Assembly: GCF_017309185.1 (NCBI RefSeq)
Contig: NZ_JAEKJZ010000009.1
Span: 62,001-126,000, forward strand
Length of the DNA: 64,000 nucleotides
Direction of reading: 5' to 3'
Origin: Roseibium aggregatum
GTDB taxonomy: Bacteria; Pseudomonadota; Alphaproteobacteria; Rhizobiales; Stappiaceae
The notes under the pieces were generated by a model. It was given only the letters and a program-made list of their open reading frames with translations. It had not been told where the DNA came from and made no database searches. Below are positions 43,333-51,361 of the stretch, one piece after another; within the stretch, counting starts at the first letter, position 1; every line of letters begins with the position of its first letter. Both the position numbers and the translations under genes were made by a program.

Positions 43333-44136
43333 TCAAGTCGTCGCGAAAACCCGCACCTGTTTTGAAAAACGGGAGTGCTTCAGCCCGAAAACATGATGGA
43401 GGATCGTGTCGACGTCCTGCGGATAGAAAGGCTTGCGCAAAAAGGCCGTTGCACCAACCTGTTCCGCCGCCTGGTTCAAGGCGTCGGTCATCTCGGTCGA
43501 CATCAGAACGGTTTCAGCCCCTTTCTTGTAAGCGGCCAGCTTCTGAGCCAGTTCGATACCGTTCATTTCGGGCATGTTGAAATCGCTGAAAATGATCCGG
43601 TATTCACAGTCCTTGACCTTCTCCAGGGCAGACGGCCCGTCTTCGGCCTGATCGATCTCCAAGTCGAAGATGCTCTTCATCAGCACCTTTTCGACGATGC
43701 GGCGCACGGTTGCCGAATCGTCGACAATAAGCGCTTTGTGGCGGGTACGAATCGCGTCGAAGGTCCGGACGAGTTGATGGACTTGCTTGTTTGAGAAAGG
43801 CTTTTCCAGAAAATCATAGGCTCCGAAGGATTTGAGCTTTTCCTCGGCGGTCGCGTTCAACTCGTTCGACATCGATATCGCAAAGGTCTTGCCGCCCATC
43901 ACGTGAATGGCCGCCATTACTTCCACGCCGTTCATCTGCGGCATGTTGATATCGAGAAACGCGAGATCGAAGGCCTGTTTGCCCAGAAGCTGGACGGCCC
44001 GTTGTCCGTCGTGAACCATCGATATGTCAAACTTCCGGCCGGTTTGCAGCAAAGCTCTTTCCACAAACTTGCAGACCGTAGAAGAATCATCGGCAATGAT
44101 TGTCCGGATGATCTGTCCGTCTTCGCTGTCTGTCAT
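43333..44136 (-). CDS. Response regulator with two receiver domains
   Basis: A 267-residue protein made only of two CheY-like receivers. The first (about 10-125) has IIADDSST, LAFLDINMPQMNG and FLEKPF; the second (about 133-250) has LIVDDSATVRRIVEKVL, IIFSDFNMPEMNG and FLRKPFYP. Both phosphoacceptor aspartates are present. The second receiver resembles CheY-like chemotaxis receivers. No DNA-binding or enzymatic output is present, so it should work by binding partners or as a phosphate sink. ATG at 44134-44136 was preferred to the longer frame to 44190. No kinase is adjacent. Confidence 0.9.
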   Translation of the reverse strand: MTDSEDGQIIRTIIADDSSTVCKFVERALLQTGRKFDISMVHDGQRAVQLLGKQAFDLAFLDINMPQMNGVEVMAAIHVMGGKTFAISMSNELNATAEEKLKSFGAYDFLEKPFSNKQVHQLVRTFDAIRTRHKALIVDDSATVRRIVEKVLMKSIFDLEIDQAEDGPSALEKVKDCEYRIIFSDFNMPEMNGIELAQKLAAYKKGAETVLMSTEMTDALNQAAEQVGATAFLRKPFYPQDVDTILHHVFGLKHSRFSKQVRVFATT

Positions 44137-44386
44137 ACTGACCGTTCTTCCCGAGATGTCGCTCAAGTCCAAGCGCCAAGCTATATGCAAACAACAACGT
44201 TAACACCAGATTTTAGAACAAAAAGATCTTTGGAGAAATTCAGAGTTCCTTTTGGTCCGGAAAATCCCCAGAGAACATACGGTCGCGGCGCCGTTTAACT
44301 TTGCGGCCCCAATTCTGCTGCGATTGAAACGCAGGCTTCGAACCGCCAACCGATTCGTTCCCTCTTTCCCGGACAGACCTGCACCC

Positions 44387-44944
44387 ATGCCCGCTATGGC
44401 ACGACATTCCGCTCCGACGACAAGACCGGCCACCCGCAGGGCAAAGCTGGCTATGGCCGCCCTCGCGACCCTGACGATCGCCGCCTGCCAGAGCGAACGC
44501 TTCAAGACCCCTCCCTTTTATCAGGATCAGGCAAGTGCCGGGGTTCAGGTCGACGCGGCCACGGCGGCGCAGATGATTTCCCAGTACCGCGCCAACAACG
44601 GCCTGCCGCCGGTTTCGCCGGATCCGCGCCTGACGGGGATCGCGCAATCGCAGGCCGACGCAATGGCGGCGGAGGGAACCGTCAAAGCCTCTCTTGCCCC
44701 CGCTCAGCAACTGGCCACCCGTATGGCGTCGATCGGCGAACCGAAAACCGCCGCGGCCGAAAATGTCAGCGCCGGATACCGGACCTTCGCCGAGGCCTTC
44801 TCCGGCTGGCGGGAATCCCCCAAACACAATCAGGTACTTCTTACGAAAGACGCCACAAGGCTCGGAATCGCGACGTCCTACGCGCCGGCGACAAAACACA
44901 AGGTGTTCTGGTCGCTCGTTCTGGCGGCGCCGGCGCCTCAGTAG
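44387..44944 (+). CDS. CAP/SCP-domain lipoprotein
   Basis: A signal sequence with lipobox TIAAC (Cys34) is followed by a CAP (cysteine-rich secretory/PR-1) domain: AAQMISQYRANNGLPPVSPD, RLTGIAQSQADAMA, AENVSAGYRTFAEAFSGWRESPKHNQVLL, then LGIATSY. It is anchored to the envelope, and the role of bacterial CAP proteins is largely unknown. The frame is open to 44252, but ATG at 44387 (or 44396) gives a sensible signal peptide. The 3' end overlaps the end of the convergent SH3-domain gene by 7 bases. Confidence 0.85.
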   Translation: MPAMARHSAPTTRPATRRAKLAMAALATLTIAACQSERFKTPPFYQDQASAGVQVDAATAAQMISQYRANNGLPPVSPDPRLTGIAQSQADAMAAEGTVKASLAPAQQLATRMASIGEPKTAAAENVSAGYRTFAEAFSGWRESPKHNQVLLTKDATRLGIATSYAPATKHKVFWSLVLAAPAPQ

Positions 44945-45378
44945 ACCCGCGGCTCGAAGTAACGCTGCGGGTAACCCGGGTTGTAGGGACGGTAGGGATA
45001 AGGCGGCACGGCGATGCGCGGCCCGCCGTAGATCGGGTAGTTCCGGTAGTAGCGCTGCACGCCGATATAGGTGCCGGCATGAGGAATGGGTTGCCCGTAA
45101 TAGGCCCCGTTGCCTCCATAGGCCAGATAGCGCCCGGAAACCCAGCCTTTCACGTTGGCGAACGCCGCGTCACACCATCTGTAGTCGGCCGTACAGCCGA
45201 AAACGGTGACTCCTGCGCTGCGCGGAAGCGTGGTGATGACCGGGTAGTTGGTTCCCGGACCCGTGCGCATGTTCAGGTCGGCCGTCGTATAGGCGATGGC
45301 AGGTCCAGCGGCCTGGGCGGCGGACGCGAACCCCATGAAACCAAGTGCGATGAACGCCAGTGACAAGCGGATCAACAT
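44938..45378 (-). CDS. Exported SH3b-domain protein with Tyr/Pro-rich tail
   Basis: The signal peptide MLIRLSLAFIALGFMGFASA is cleaved near AQA. The bacterial SH3 domain follows: TTADLNMRTGPGTNYPVITTL and GWVSGRYLAY, with a Cys pair (GCTADYRWCDA) that may form a disulfide. The last 50 residues are rich in Tyr, Pro and Gly (YRNYPIYGGP, YPYRPYNPGYPQ). Such proteins bind cell-wall or surface partners. Monocistronic, with a 141-base gap to the lysozyme-like gene upstream. Confidence 0.9.
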   Translation of the reverse strand: MLIRLSLAFIALGFMGFASAAQAAGPAIAYTTADLNMRTGPGTNYPVITTLPRSAGVTVFGCTADYRWCDAAFANVKGWVSGRYLAYGGNGAYYGQPIPHAGTYIGVQRYYRNYPIYGGPRIAVPPYPYRPYNPGYPQRYFEPRVY

Positions 45379-45519
45379 TCAGACAACTCCGACAACCCTA
45401 TCCCGTTGAGTTACAGGTGTGGGGACAGATGATGGCAAAAATATAACACCGCCGCAGCGCGAACCTTGCGCCCGATGCGATGCGCCGCCACTGGCGCCGG
45501 GCAGAGCCTGTCCGCTCGC

Positions 45520-46251
45520 CTAGCGCCTCAGCTTGCCGTTGAGCCAGTCGCGAAACTGCGACTTGGTGCCGAAGAAGGCGTTTCTGTCGACGTCGCCCCT
45601 GATCCCGGGAACCCGGCCTTCCGCGGTATACTGCCAGAACACCCAGTCGTTGCGCTGCTCGTAGATATTGTTCGGGTAGCTTGCGACGGAACGCAGCCAG
45701 AACTGCTCGTTCTTGAAGGCTCCGACCAGCCTGTCCCGATGGAAATCGACGGAGGAATAGATGACCGGCCGCTTGCCGTAGTGTTTTTCCATCTCATCCA
45801 GAAACAGCTTCATTTCCCGGTGAATATGGGTTCGCCCCGGCCGCTTCTGGCAGGTCTTGGAATGGGCGTTCCATTCCATGTCCAGCACGATCGGCAGAGC
45901 CTTCGGGTCGACGGGAATGATTTCCTTAACCCACTCGATCTGCTCTTCCACAGGTCTGCAGAAATAGAAGAAGTGATAGGCCCCCCTTGGCACGCCGGCC
46001 TGGCGCGCGGCGATCCAGTTGTCGAGGAAGCGCGGATCGACATGATCTCCGCCTTCCGTCGCCTTGATCCAGGCGAATTCGACGCCCGAACGTTTCACTT
46101 CGTGCCAGTCGATATCGCCCTGCCAGCGCGAAATATCGATACCGTGTACGGCATAGTCGTCCGGTGTCGGATCCGGAAAATCATAGGCGGAACAAGATCC
46201 TAGAAAAACGAACCCGACGACCGAGCAAAACGATTTCACCAGCTCCAGCAC
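45520..46251 (-). CDS. Glycoside hydrolase family 25 lysozyme-like lipoprotein
   Basis: A 243-residue protein with a lipobox (LGSC, Cys20) and a GH25 barrel: HGIDISRWQGDIDW, FAWIKATEGGDHVDP, GAYHFFYF, the catalytic pair in VLDMEWN (Asp-x-Glu), and FWQYTAEGRVPGI. GH25 enzymes cut the beta-1,4 bond of peptidoglycan. As a lipoprotein it should act in the periplasm on the own cell wall. ATG at 46249-46251. Divergent from xthA across about 258 bases with no other gene. Confidence 0.92.
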   Translation of the reverse strand: MLELVKSFCSVVGFVFLGSCSAYDFPDPTPDDYAVHGIDISRWQGDIDWHEVKRSGVEFAWIKATEGGDHVDPRFLDNWIAARQAGVPRGAYHFFYFCRPVEEQIEWVKEIIPVDPKALPIVLDMEWNAHSKTCQKRPGRTHIHREMKLFLDEMEKHYGKRPVIYSSVDFHRDRLVGAFKNEQFWLRSVASYPNNIYEQRNDWVFWQYTAEGRVPGIRGDVDRNAFFGTKSQFRDWLNGKLRR

Positions 46252-46509
46252 AGCATCCTCGACAGGTTAAGAAAAACTTTCCACTCGCGCCCAAAATGCG
46301 CGGGATTTCCTAACGGAACGTGGACAAATTCACGGTTTCTCAGCAAAAACACGTAACGACCGGTCCTCCGACTGGAACTAGGGCGGGATTGCGGCGGATC
46401 AAAGACGGCTTCGCCGGGTCGCACGGAAGACCGCAGCCGAATTCGATTGCACTCAAGACCCGAATCCTTATGACTCGGCTCACCGAAACACGATCCTGGC
46501 AGGGCAACT

Positions 46510-47319
46510 ATGACCGACCGGCTGAAACTCGTTACCTGGAACATCAATTCCGTGCGTCTGCGCATGCCGATTGTGGAACAGTTGATCGAGGAAACCGCAC
46601 CGGATGTGATCTGCCTGCAGGAAACCAAGTGCCCGGACGCGAATTTTCCCGAAAACGCATTCCGCAAGGCGGGTTACGAACATATGGCCATCAATGGCCA
46701 GAAGGGCTACCACGGTGTTGCGACCCTGTCCCGGCTGCCGCTTTCCAACATCGAAAAACGCGATTTCTGCAATGTCGGCGACAGCCGCCATGTAGCCGTC
46801 GACGTGCCCTTCAACGGCGCCAGCCTCAGACTGCACAATTTCTACGTACCGGCAGGCGGCGACGAACCGGACCGGGAGATCAACCCGAAATTCGGCCACA
46901 AGCTCGACTTCATGGCGGAGATGCAGGACTGGCTGAAGGGTGACGAAACGGCGCGCCCGGCCGTTCTGGTCGGCGACCTCAACGTCGCGCCTTATGAGCA
47001 TGACGTCTGGTCCCACAAAAAGCTTTTGAAGGTCGTCTCCCATACGCCTGTGGAAACGGAGCTTTTCGAAAAGGTGCGCGAGACCGGGGGCTGGCTGGAT
47101 GCCATGCGCCAGTTCACGCCGATGGAGGAAAAGCTCTACACTTGGTGGAGCTACCGGGCGAAGGACTGGTCGGCCGCCGACAAGGGCCGCCGCCTCGATC
47201 ATGTCTGGGTTTCAGAGCCGCTTGCCCCGCACATCAGGAAGACGTCGGTTCTGCGCGACGCGCGCGGCTGGGAAAAACCGTCCGACCACGCACCGGTCAT
47301 CGCGGAATTCTCGGTCTGA
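46510..47319 (+). CDS. xthA: Exodeoxyribonuclease III
   Basis: AP endonuclease and 3'-5' exonuclease of base-excision repair. The 269-residue EEP-fold protein has the metal and catalytic motifs TWNINSVRLR, CLQETKCPD, the HNFYVPAGGDEPDRE segment with the active-site Tyr, LVGDLNVAP, RRLDHVWVS and KPSDHAPV. ATG at 46510. No partner genes are adjacent. Confidence 0.97.
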   Translation: MTDRLKLVTWNINSVRLRMPIVEQLIEETAPDVICLQETKCPDANFPENAFRKAGYEHMAINGQKGYHGVATLSRLPLSNIEKRDFCNVGDSRHVAVDVPFNGASLRLHNFYVPAGGDEPDREINPKFGHKLDFMAEMQDWLKGDETARPAVLVGDLNVAPYEHDVWSHKKLLKVVSHTPVETELFEKVRETGGWLDAMRQFTPMEEKLYTWWSYRAKDWSAADKGRRLDHVWVSEPLAPHIRKTSVLRDARGWEKPSDHAPVIAEFSV

Positions 47320-47401
47320 GAACCGGTTCGGCAGAGGAGACGGCCTTCTCCACGCGCGCGCCTGCTCACTGCTCGGCAGCCTGACCGCCCTCCCCAGGGC
47401 T

Positions 47402-48376
47402 TCAAGGTCTCAGGATGACCTTGCCGCGCACCCGCCGGGCCGCGAGTTCCTCCAGCGCGGTGGAAATGTCTTCCAACGGATACGTACCGTGCACATGCGG
47501 CTTCAGCTTGCCCTGCTCCACCCACTCAAGCAGTTGAGCCATATTGGCCCGGTGCCCGTCCGGATCGCGGCTGGCGGCCTCGCCCCAGAAGACGCCGCAC
47601 ACGTCACAGCCTTTCAGCATGACGATGTTGAGAGGAATTTTCGGAATGTCGCCGGCGGCGAAACCGATCACCAGAAAGCGGCCTTCCCATGCGGTAGCCC
47701 GCAGCGCCTGTTCGGAAAGCTCTCCGCCGACAGGATCGTAGACGACGTCCACGCCCTTGCCCCCGGTGAGATCTTTCAAGGTTTCTTTCAGCGGCGCACT
47801 GGAATAATCGACCGTCAGCTCCGCGCCAAGCGAGCGGGCGAAGGCGAGCTTGTCTTCCGACGATGCGCAGGCGATCACCTTTGCCCCCATGAGCGCGGCA
47901 ATCTCGACCGCGGCCTGGCCGACCCCGCCGGACGCGCCCAGAACGGCGACGGTCTCACCGGGTTTCAGCTTTGCCCGGTCCCGGAAGGCATGCAGCGTCG
48001 TTCCGTAGGTTACCGTCAGGCCGGCGGCGATATCGAAAGACACGCCGTCCGGCAGCCTGACGAGATCCTGTTCGCGGACGACGACCTTTTCCCGCGCCGC
48101 GCCCCAGCGGATATAGCCCATGACCCGGTCTCCGGGCTGAAAACCGGTGACATCGGGACCGGCCGTTTCGACCACACCGGCGAACTCCGCGCTCGGCGAA
48201 AACGGCATGTCGGGCTTGTACTGGTATTTTCCCTGAATGATCAGCGTATCGAAGAAATTCAGGGCGCAGGCCTTCACCCGCACGGTGATTTCCCCGGCGG
48301 CGGGCGCCGGTTCGGGGATCTCTTCAACCGTCAGACTGGAGGGCGGGCCGAAGGTTTTGCAAAGACAGGCTTTCAC
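47402..48376 (-). CDS. Zinc-independent NADPH:quinone oxidoreductase family protein
   Basis: A 324-residue MDR enzyme of the quinone oxidoreductase branch: ALNFFDTLIIQGKYQ, FSPSAEFAGVVE, the NADP loop AVLGASGGVGQAAVEIA, YDPVGGELSEQAL, and RVRGKVILRP at the end. No structural zinc cysteine cluster is present. It starts with GTG (48374-48376) that directly follows the TGA of the upstream transporter, so the two are translationally coupled. A shared substrate is plausible but unknown. Confidence 0.93.
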   Translation of the reverse strand: MKACLCKTFGPPSSLTVEEIPEPAPAAGEITVRVKACALNFFDTLIIQGKYQYKPDMPFSPSAEFAGVVETAGPDVTGFQPGDRVMGYIRWGAAREKVVVREQDLVRLPDGVSFDIAAGLTVTYGTTLHAFRDRAKLKPGETVAVLGASGGVGQAAVEIAALMGAKVIACASSEDKLAFARSLGAELTVDYSSAPLKETLKDLTGGKGVDVVYDPVGGELSEQALRATAWEGRFLVIGFAAGDIPKIPLNIVMLKGCDVCGVFWGEAASRDPDGHRANMAQLLEWVEQGKLKPHVHGTYPLEDISTALEELAARRVRGKVILRP

Positions 48377-49708
48377 TCAAAAATTCCCGTTGTCCGGTGA
48401 TGCCGCAACGGTTCGTGCGGCGCGCTTTTCGCGTGAGCTGAGAACCGCAAGGGCCGCAAGCGTAACCAGGGCGCCCGACAACAGGTAGCCCCCGGCAAAA
48501 GCCAGTCCGAAATTAAGTGACAGGCTAAGGGCAACCAACGGTGCGAATGCCGCCCCGAAAATCCAGGAGAGGTTAACCGAAAGGGCACTGGCCGTGTAGC
48601 GGTACTGTTTCTGGAACCGGTTGGGCAGAATCGCACTCGCCTGTCCATAGGACAACCCGAGCAGGACATAGCCCACAAGGACATAAAGCGCCCCGCCGTC
48701 CAGCAGGTTGGTCACGATGAAACTGAACAGGGCGATCGCGACTGAGACGATCGCAAGCATTCTGCGACGGCCGAATCTGTCGGACAACACCCCGGAAACG
48801 ACCACGGACGGGATCGACACCACGCTTCCAAGCAACAAGAGAAGAAGAAGGTCCGAGATCGGCCGCTGCACCTCCAGATAATCGACCGCCAGCGGGAACA
48901 CGGTGACCATGTGCAGAATGGCGTAGCTGGCAAGCGGCAGGAAGGTGGCCAGCAAGACGTCCTTCCAGTGAACGGACAGCATCTCGAAGAAGGGGCTCGA
49001 CTTCAGCAGCGCCTCTTCCTTGAACATCTCGTGCGCCGCGCTGTGAATGAGCTGCAGCCGCGCGAACAGCGACACGACGTTCACCGCCAGAACGGCGAAG
49101 AACGGCCAGCGCCAGCCCCAGCTCACGAATTCTTCCTCCGTCAGGAAGCCGGTCAGCACGTAGAAGATAGCCGCGGCGACACACAGGCCGATCGGCGCGC
49201 CAAGCTGCGGGATCATGGCATACCAGCCCCGGCGGTTTTCCGGAGCGTTGGTCTGCAGCAACAGTGTCAGTCCGTCCCAGGATCCGCCAAGGCCGATCCC
49301 CTGTCCGATCCGCATGAGGATCAGGAGCAGTGGCGCGAGCACCCCGGCAGTCTCGTAGCTGGGAAGCAGGCCGATCGCCATGGTCGATCCGCCGAGGATG
49401 AAAAGCGCGAGCGTGATCTTGCCCGACCGTCCGATCCTGCGTTCGAGGCGCTTGAAGGCCTGACTGGCGAAGGGGCGCGCCAGAAAGGCCAGCGGGAAAA
49501 CGGCAAAGGACAGCATGACCGCGGTGGCCGGCTCGTGGGACGGAAAAAAGACCGCGGGGAACACGAGGACGGAGGCGAAGGCGTAAACGAAGAACCCGAA
49601 ATGATCCGTCACGCGCGCCATGACGACGGTGATGATGTACTCGTCGAGATCGAGTTGTTTCGCGGCGCCCGGGGCAAAGCCACCCTGGACATTCGTGGCA
49701 TCGGTCAT
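48377..49708 (-). CDS. MHS-family MFS transporter
   Basis: A 443-residue transporter with about 12 membrane helices. The N-terminal YAFASVLVFPAVFFPSHEP, PLAFLARPFASQAFKRLERRIGR (motif A) and GIGLGGSWDGLTLLLQTNAPE match the metabolite:H+ symporter (ProP/KgtP-like) group, which moves organic acids and osmolytes. Substrate unknown. The stop codon abuts the GTG of the quinone oxidoreductase. A 21-base inverted repeat 18 bases upstream of the start is a possible operator. Confidence 0.9.
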   Translation of the reverse strand: MTDATNVQGGFAPGAAKQLDLDEYIITVVMARVTDHFGFFVYAFASVLVFPAVFFPSHEPATAVMLSFAVFPLAFLARPFASQAFKRLERRIGRSGKITLALFILGGSTMAIGLLPSYETAGVLAPLLLILMRIGQGIGLGGSWDGLTLLLQTNAPENRRGWYAMIPQLGAPIGLCVAAAIFYVLTGFLTEEEFVSWGWRWPFFAVLAVNVVSLFARLQLIHSAAHEMFKEEALLKSSPFFEMLSVHWKDVLLATFLPLASYAILHMVTVFPLAVDYLEVQRPISDLLLLLLLGSVVSIPSVVVSGVLSDRFGRRRMLAIVSVAIALFSFIVTNLLDGGALYVLVGYVLLGLSYGQASAILPNRFQKQYRYTASALSVNLSWIFGAAFAPLVALSLSLNFGLAFAGGYLLSGALVTLAALAVLSSREKRAARTVAASPDNGNF

Positions 49709-49725
49709 TCGGATTCCCTGTGTCG

Positions 49726-49746
49726 TTTCGTACTTTGCATACGAAA
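49726..49746. promoter_or_regulatory. Inverted repeat upstream of the MHS transporter operon
   Basis: TTTCGTA and TACGAAA are perfect inverted copies around the 7-base spacer CTTTGCA, positioned 18 bases before the transporter start. The size fits a GntR- or TetR-type operator. No regulator gene is adjacent. Confidence 0.5.
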
Positions 49747-50152
49747 GGTTGTGCGTGACCGGAACTCCGGCCGGTCTTCGAGGTTCCGCGCCCTGCGGCG
49801 AACGCCGGATGATGGGTCTCCTCTCCCGCCAACGTCCCGCGCGCAGTCGGGTTCCGCTGCGCCCTGGCGCCGCGCATGGAAGCCCCGGAAGGAAAATCTA
49901 ACATGATTTCCTCAGCTTGCACTATGGCCTGCGCACCGGAACTCGCAAGACACCTATAAGTATATATACGAATTTATTTCAGCTCTAATTATGCTGCGAC
50001 GCAATATACCCTTGTCAAGCTGCGGCGGTCGCGGTACGTCTCGTCGTGCAGGTGGTCCCACCTTGCGATCAGGCTACCCCGCCGGATGCGCCAACCCAGG
50101 CGCAAGTCCTGGCCAGGCTCAGCCAGACCTCTCCGTCCAGCGGTGATATCAC
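49747..50152. other. Gene-free region between the MHS transporter and cyoA
   Basis: No convincing ORF is seen on either strand. AT-rich tracts around 49955-49995 (CTATAAGTATATATACGAATT) probably contain the promoters of the divergent transporter and cyo operons. TTGTCA at 50011 is a possible -35 element. A 10-base palindrome GTGATATCAC (50143-50152) abuts the cyoA start codon and contains the GGTGA ribosome-binding site. Confidence 0.4.
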
Positions 50153-51286
50153 ATGAGACTTTCCAAATTCGTGCCCCTTTTGGCGGCATCCCCCTTTCTC
50201 GGCGGCTGCAATCTGGTGGTGATGAACCCCGCCGGGGACATTGCCAGTCAACAGGCGCAGCTGATCGTCTATTCGACGATCCTTATGCTGATCGTCATCG
50301 TGCCGGTCATGGCTCTCACGGTCATTTTCGCCATCAAGTACAGAGCCTCCAACGAGGAAGCGGAATATCAGCCCGACTGGCACCACTCCACGAGCCTGGA
50401 AATCGTTATCTGGTCGGTTCCCATGGCAATCATCCTGTGCCTCGCCGGGCTTACCTGGGTCGCGACGCACCGGCTGAACCCCTATTCGCCGCTCCAGCGC
50501 ATTTCGGCGGAAAAGGAAATCGAGGAGGATCACACGCCGCTGGTCGTTCAGGTCGTGGCCATGGACTGGAAGTGGCTGTTCATCTACCCCGAACAGGGCG
50601 TGGCGTCGGTCAACGAGCTTGCGGCTCCCGTCGACAGGCCGTTGAAGTTCGAAATCACCTCGTCAACCGTCATGAACTCGTTTTTCGTCCCCGCCCTCGC
50701 CGGACAGATCTACGCGATGGCGGGCATGCAAACCGAGTTGAACGCGGTGATGAACGAGGAGGGCGTCTACGACGGCTTCTCGGCAAACTACAGCGGCGCG
50801 GGTTTCTCGCACATGCGGTTCAAGTTCCACAGTGTCGACGAGGACGGCTTCCAGAACTGGATCGCCACGGTACGGGAAGGCGACCGGCCGCTCGACCGCG
50901 CGGCCTTTCTGGAACTTGACGAAGCCAGCATCGCTGATCCGGTCAGTTACTACAGCTCCGTCGATCCGGAACTCTGGAACGCGGTTATCAATTTGTGCGT
51001 CGATTCCAACGACCTGTGTCAGAACGACATGATGATGGTCGACGCATTGGGAGGAGGAGGCCTGGAGGGCCTCTATCTACGCGAGGTCTTCGCGGGAATC
51101 TGCAGTTCGAGCAACCCGACGGGTATGCTGAGCAGGATCCGCGACAGTCGCGAAATCGCGCAAGCCGGGGACTTTCCCGGGGAACTGTCGCTCGCCGGTG
51201 CCGATCTTGCCAGTCTGCTGCGGCGGCCGGCCGGCTCCGGTGCGACCGTTCCCGGCAGCGGCGCGGGGTCGAAGACCGACGAATGA
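50153..51286 (+). CDS. cyoA: Cytochrome bo3 ubiquinol oxidase subunit II
   Basis: The lipoprotein signal ends in FLGGCN (Cys19). Two membrane helices (about 38-60 and 84-105) are followed by a periplasmic cupredoxin-like domain with DWKWLFIYPEQG and NSFFVPALAGQIYAMAGM. The CuA-binding Cys/His set of cytochrome c oxidases is missing, as expected for a quinol oxidase. At 377 residues it is longer than E. coli CyoA (315) through an extended C-terminal tail. First gene of cyoABCD-SURF1. Confidence 0.95.
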   Translation: MRLSKFVPLLAASPFLGGCNLVVMNPAGDIASQQAQLIVYSTILMLIVIVPVMALTVIFAIKYRASNEEAEYQPDWHHSTSLEIVIWSVPMAIILCLAGLTWVATHRLNPYSPLQRISAEKEIEEDHTPLVVQVVAMDWKWLFIYPEQGVASVNELAAPVDRPLKFEITSSTVMNSFFVPALAGQIYAMAGMQTELNAVMNEEGVYDGFSANYSGAGFSHMRFKFHSVDEDGFQNWIATVREGDRPLDRAAFLELDEASIADPVSYYSSVDPELWNAVINLCVDSNDLCQNDMMMVDALGGGGLEGLYLREVFAGICSSSNPTGMLSRIRDSREIAQAGDFPGELSLAGADLASLLRRPAGSGATVPGSGAGSKTDE

Positions 51287-51361
51287 CAACGCGGTGTCTC
51301 CCGCAGGCGCGAACAGCCCCGCGGGCCCGCATTTCTCCCGAAATTTCAGTTTGAGGACATA

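Noticed and set aside
48573..49922. 449-codon minus-strand frame overlapping the MHS transporter in another register
   Set aside because: The transporter frame has 12 membrane helices and MFS motifs. The other frame is Arg/Gly-rich and without homology signs.
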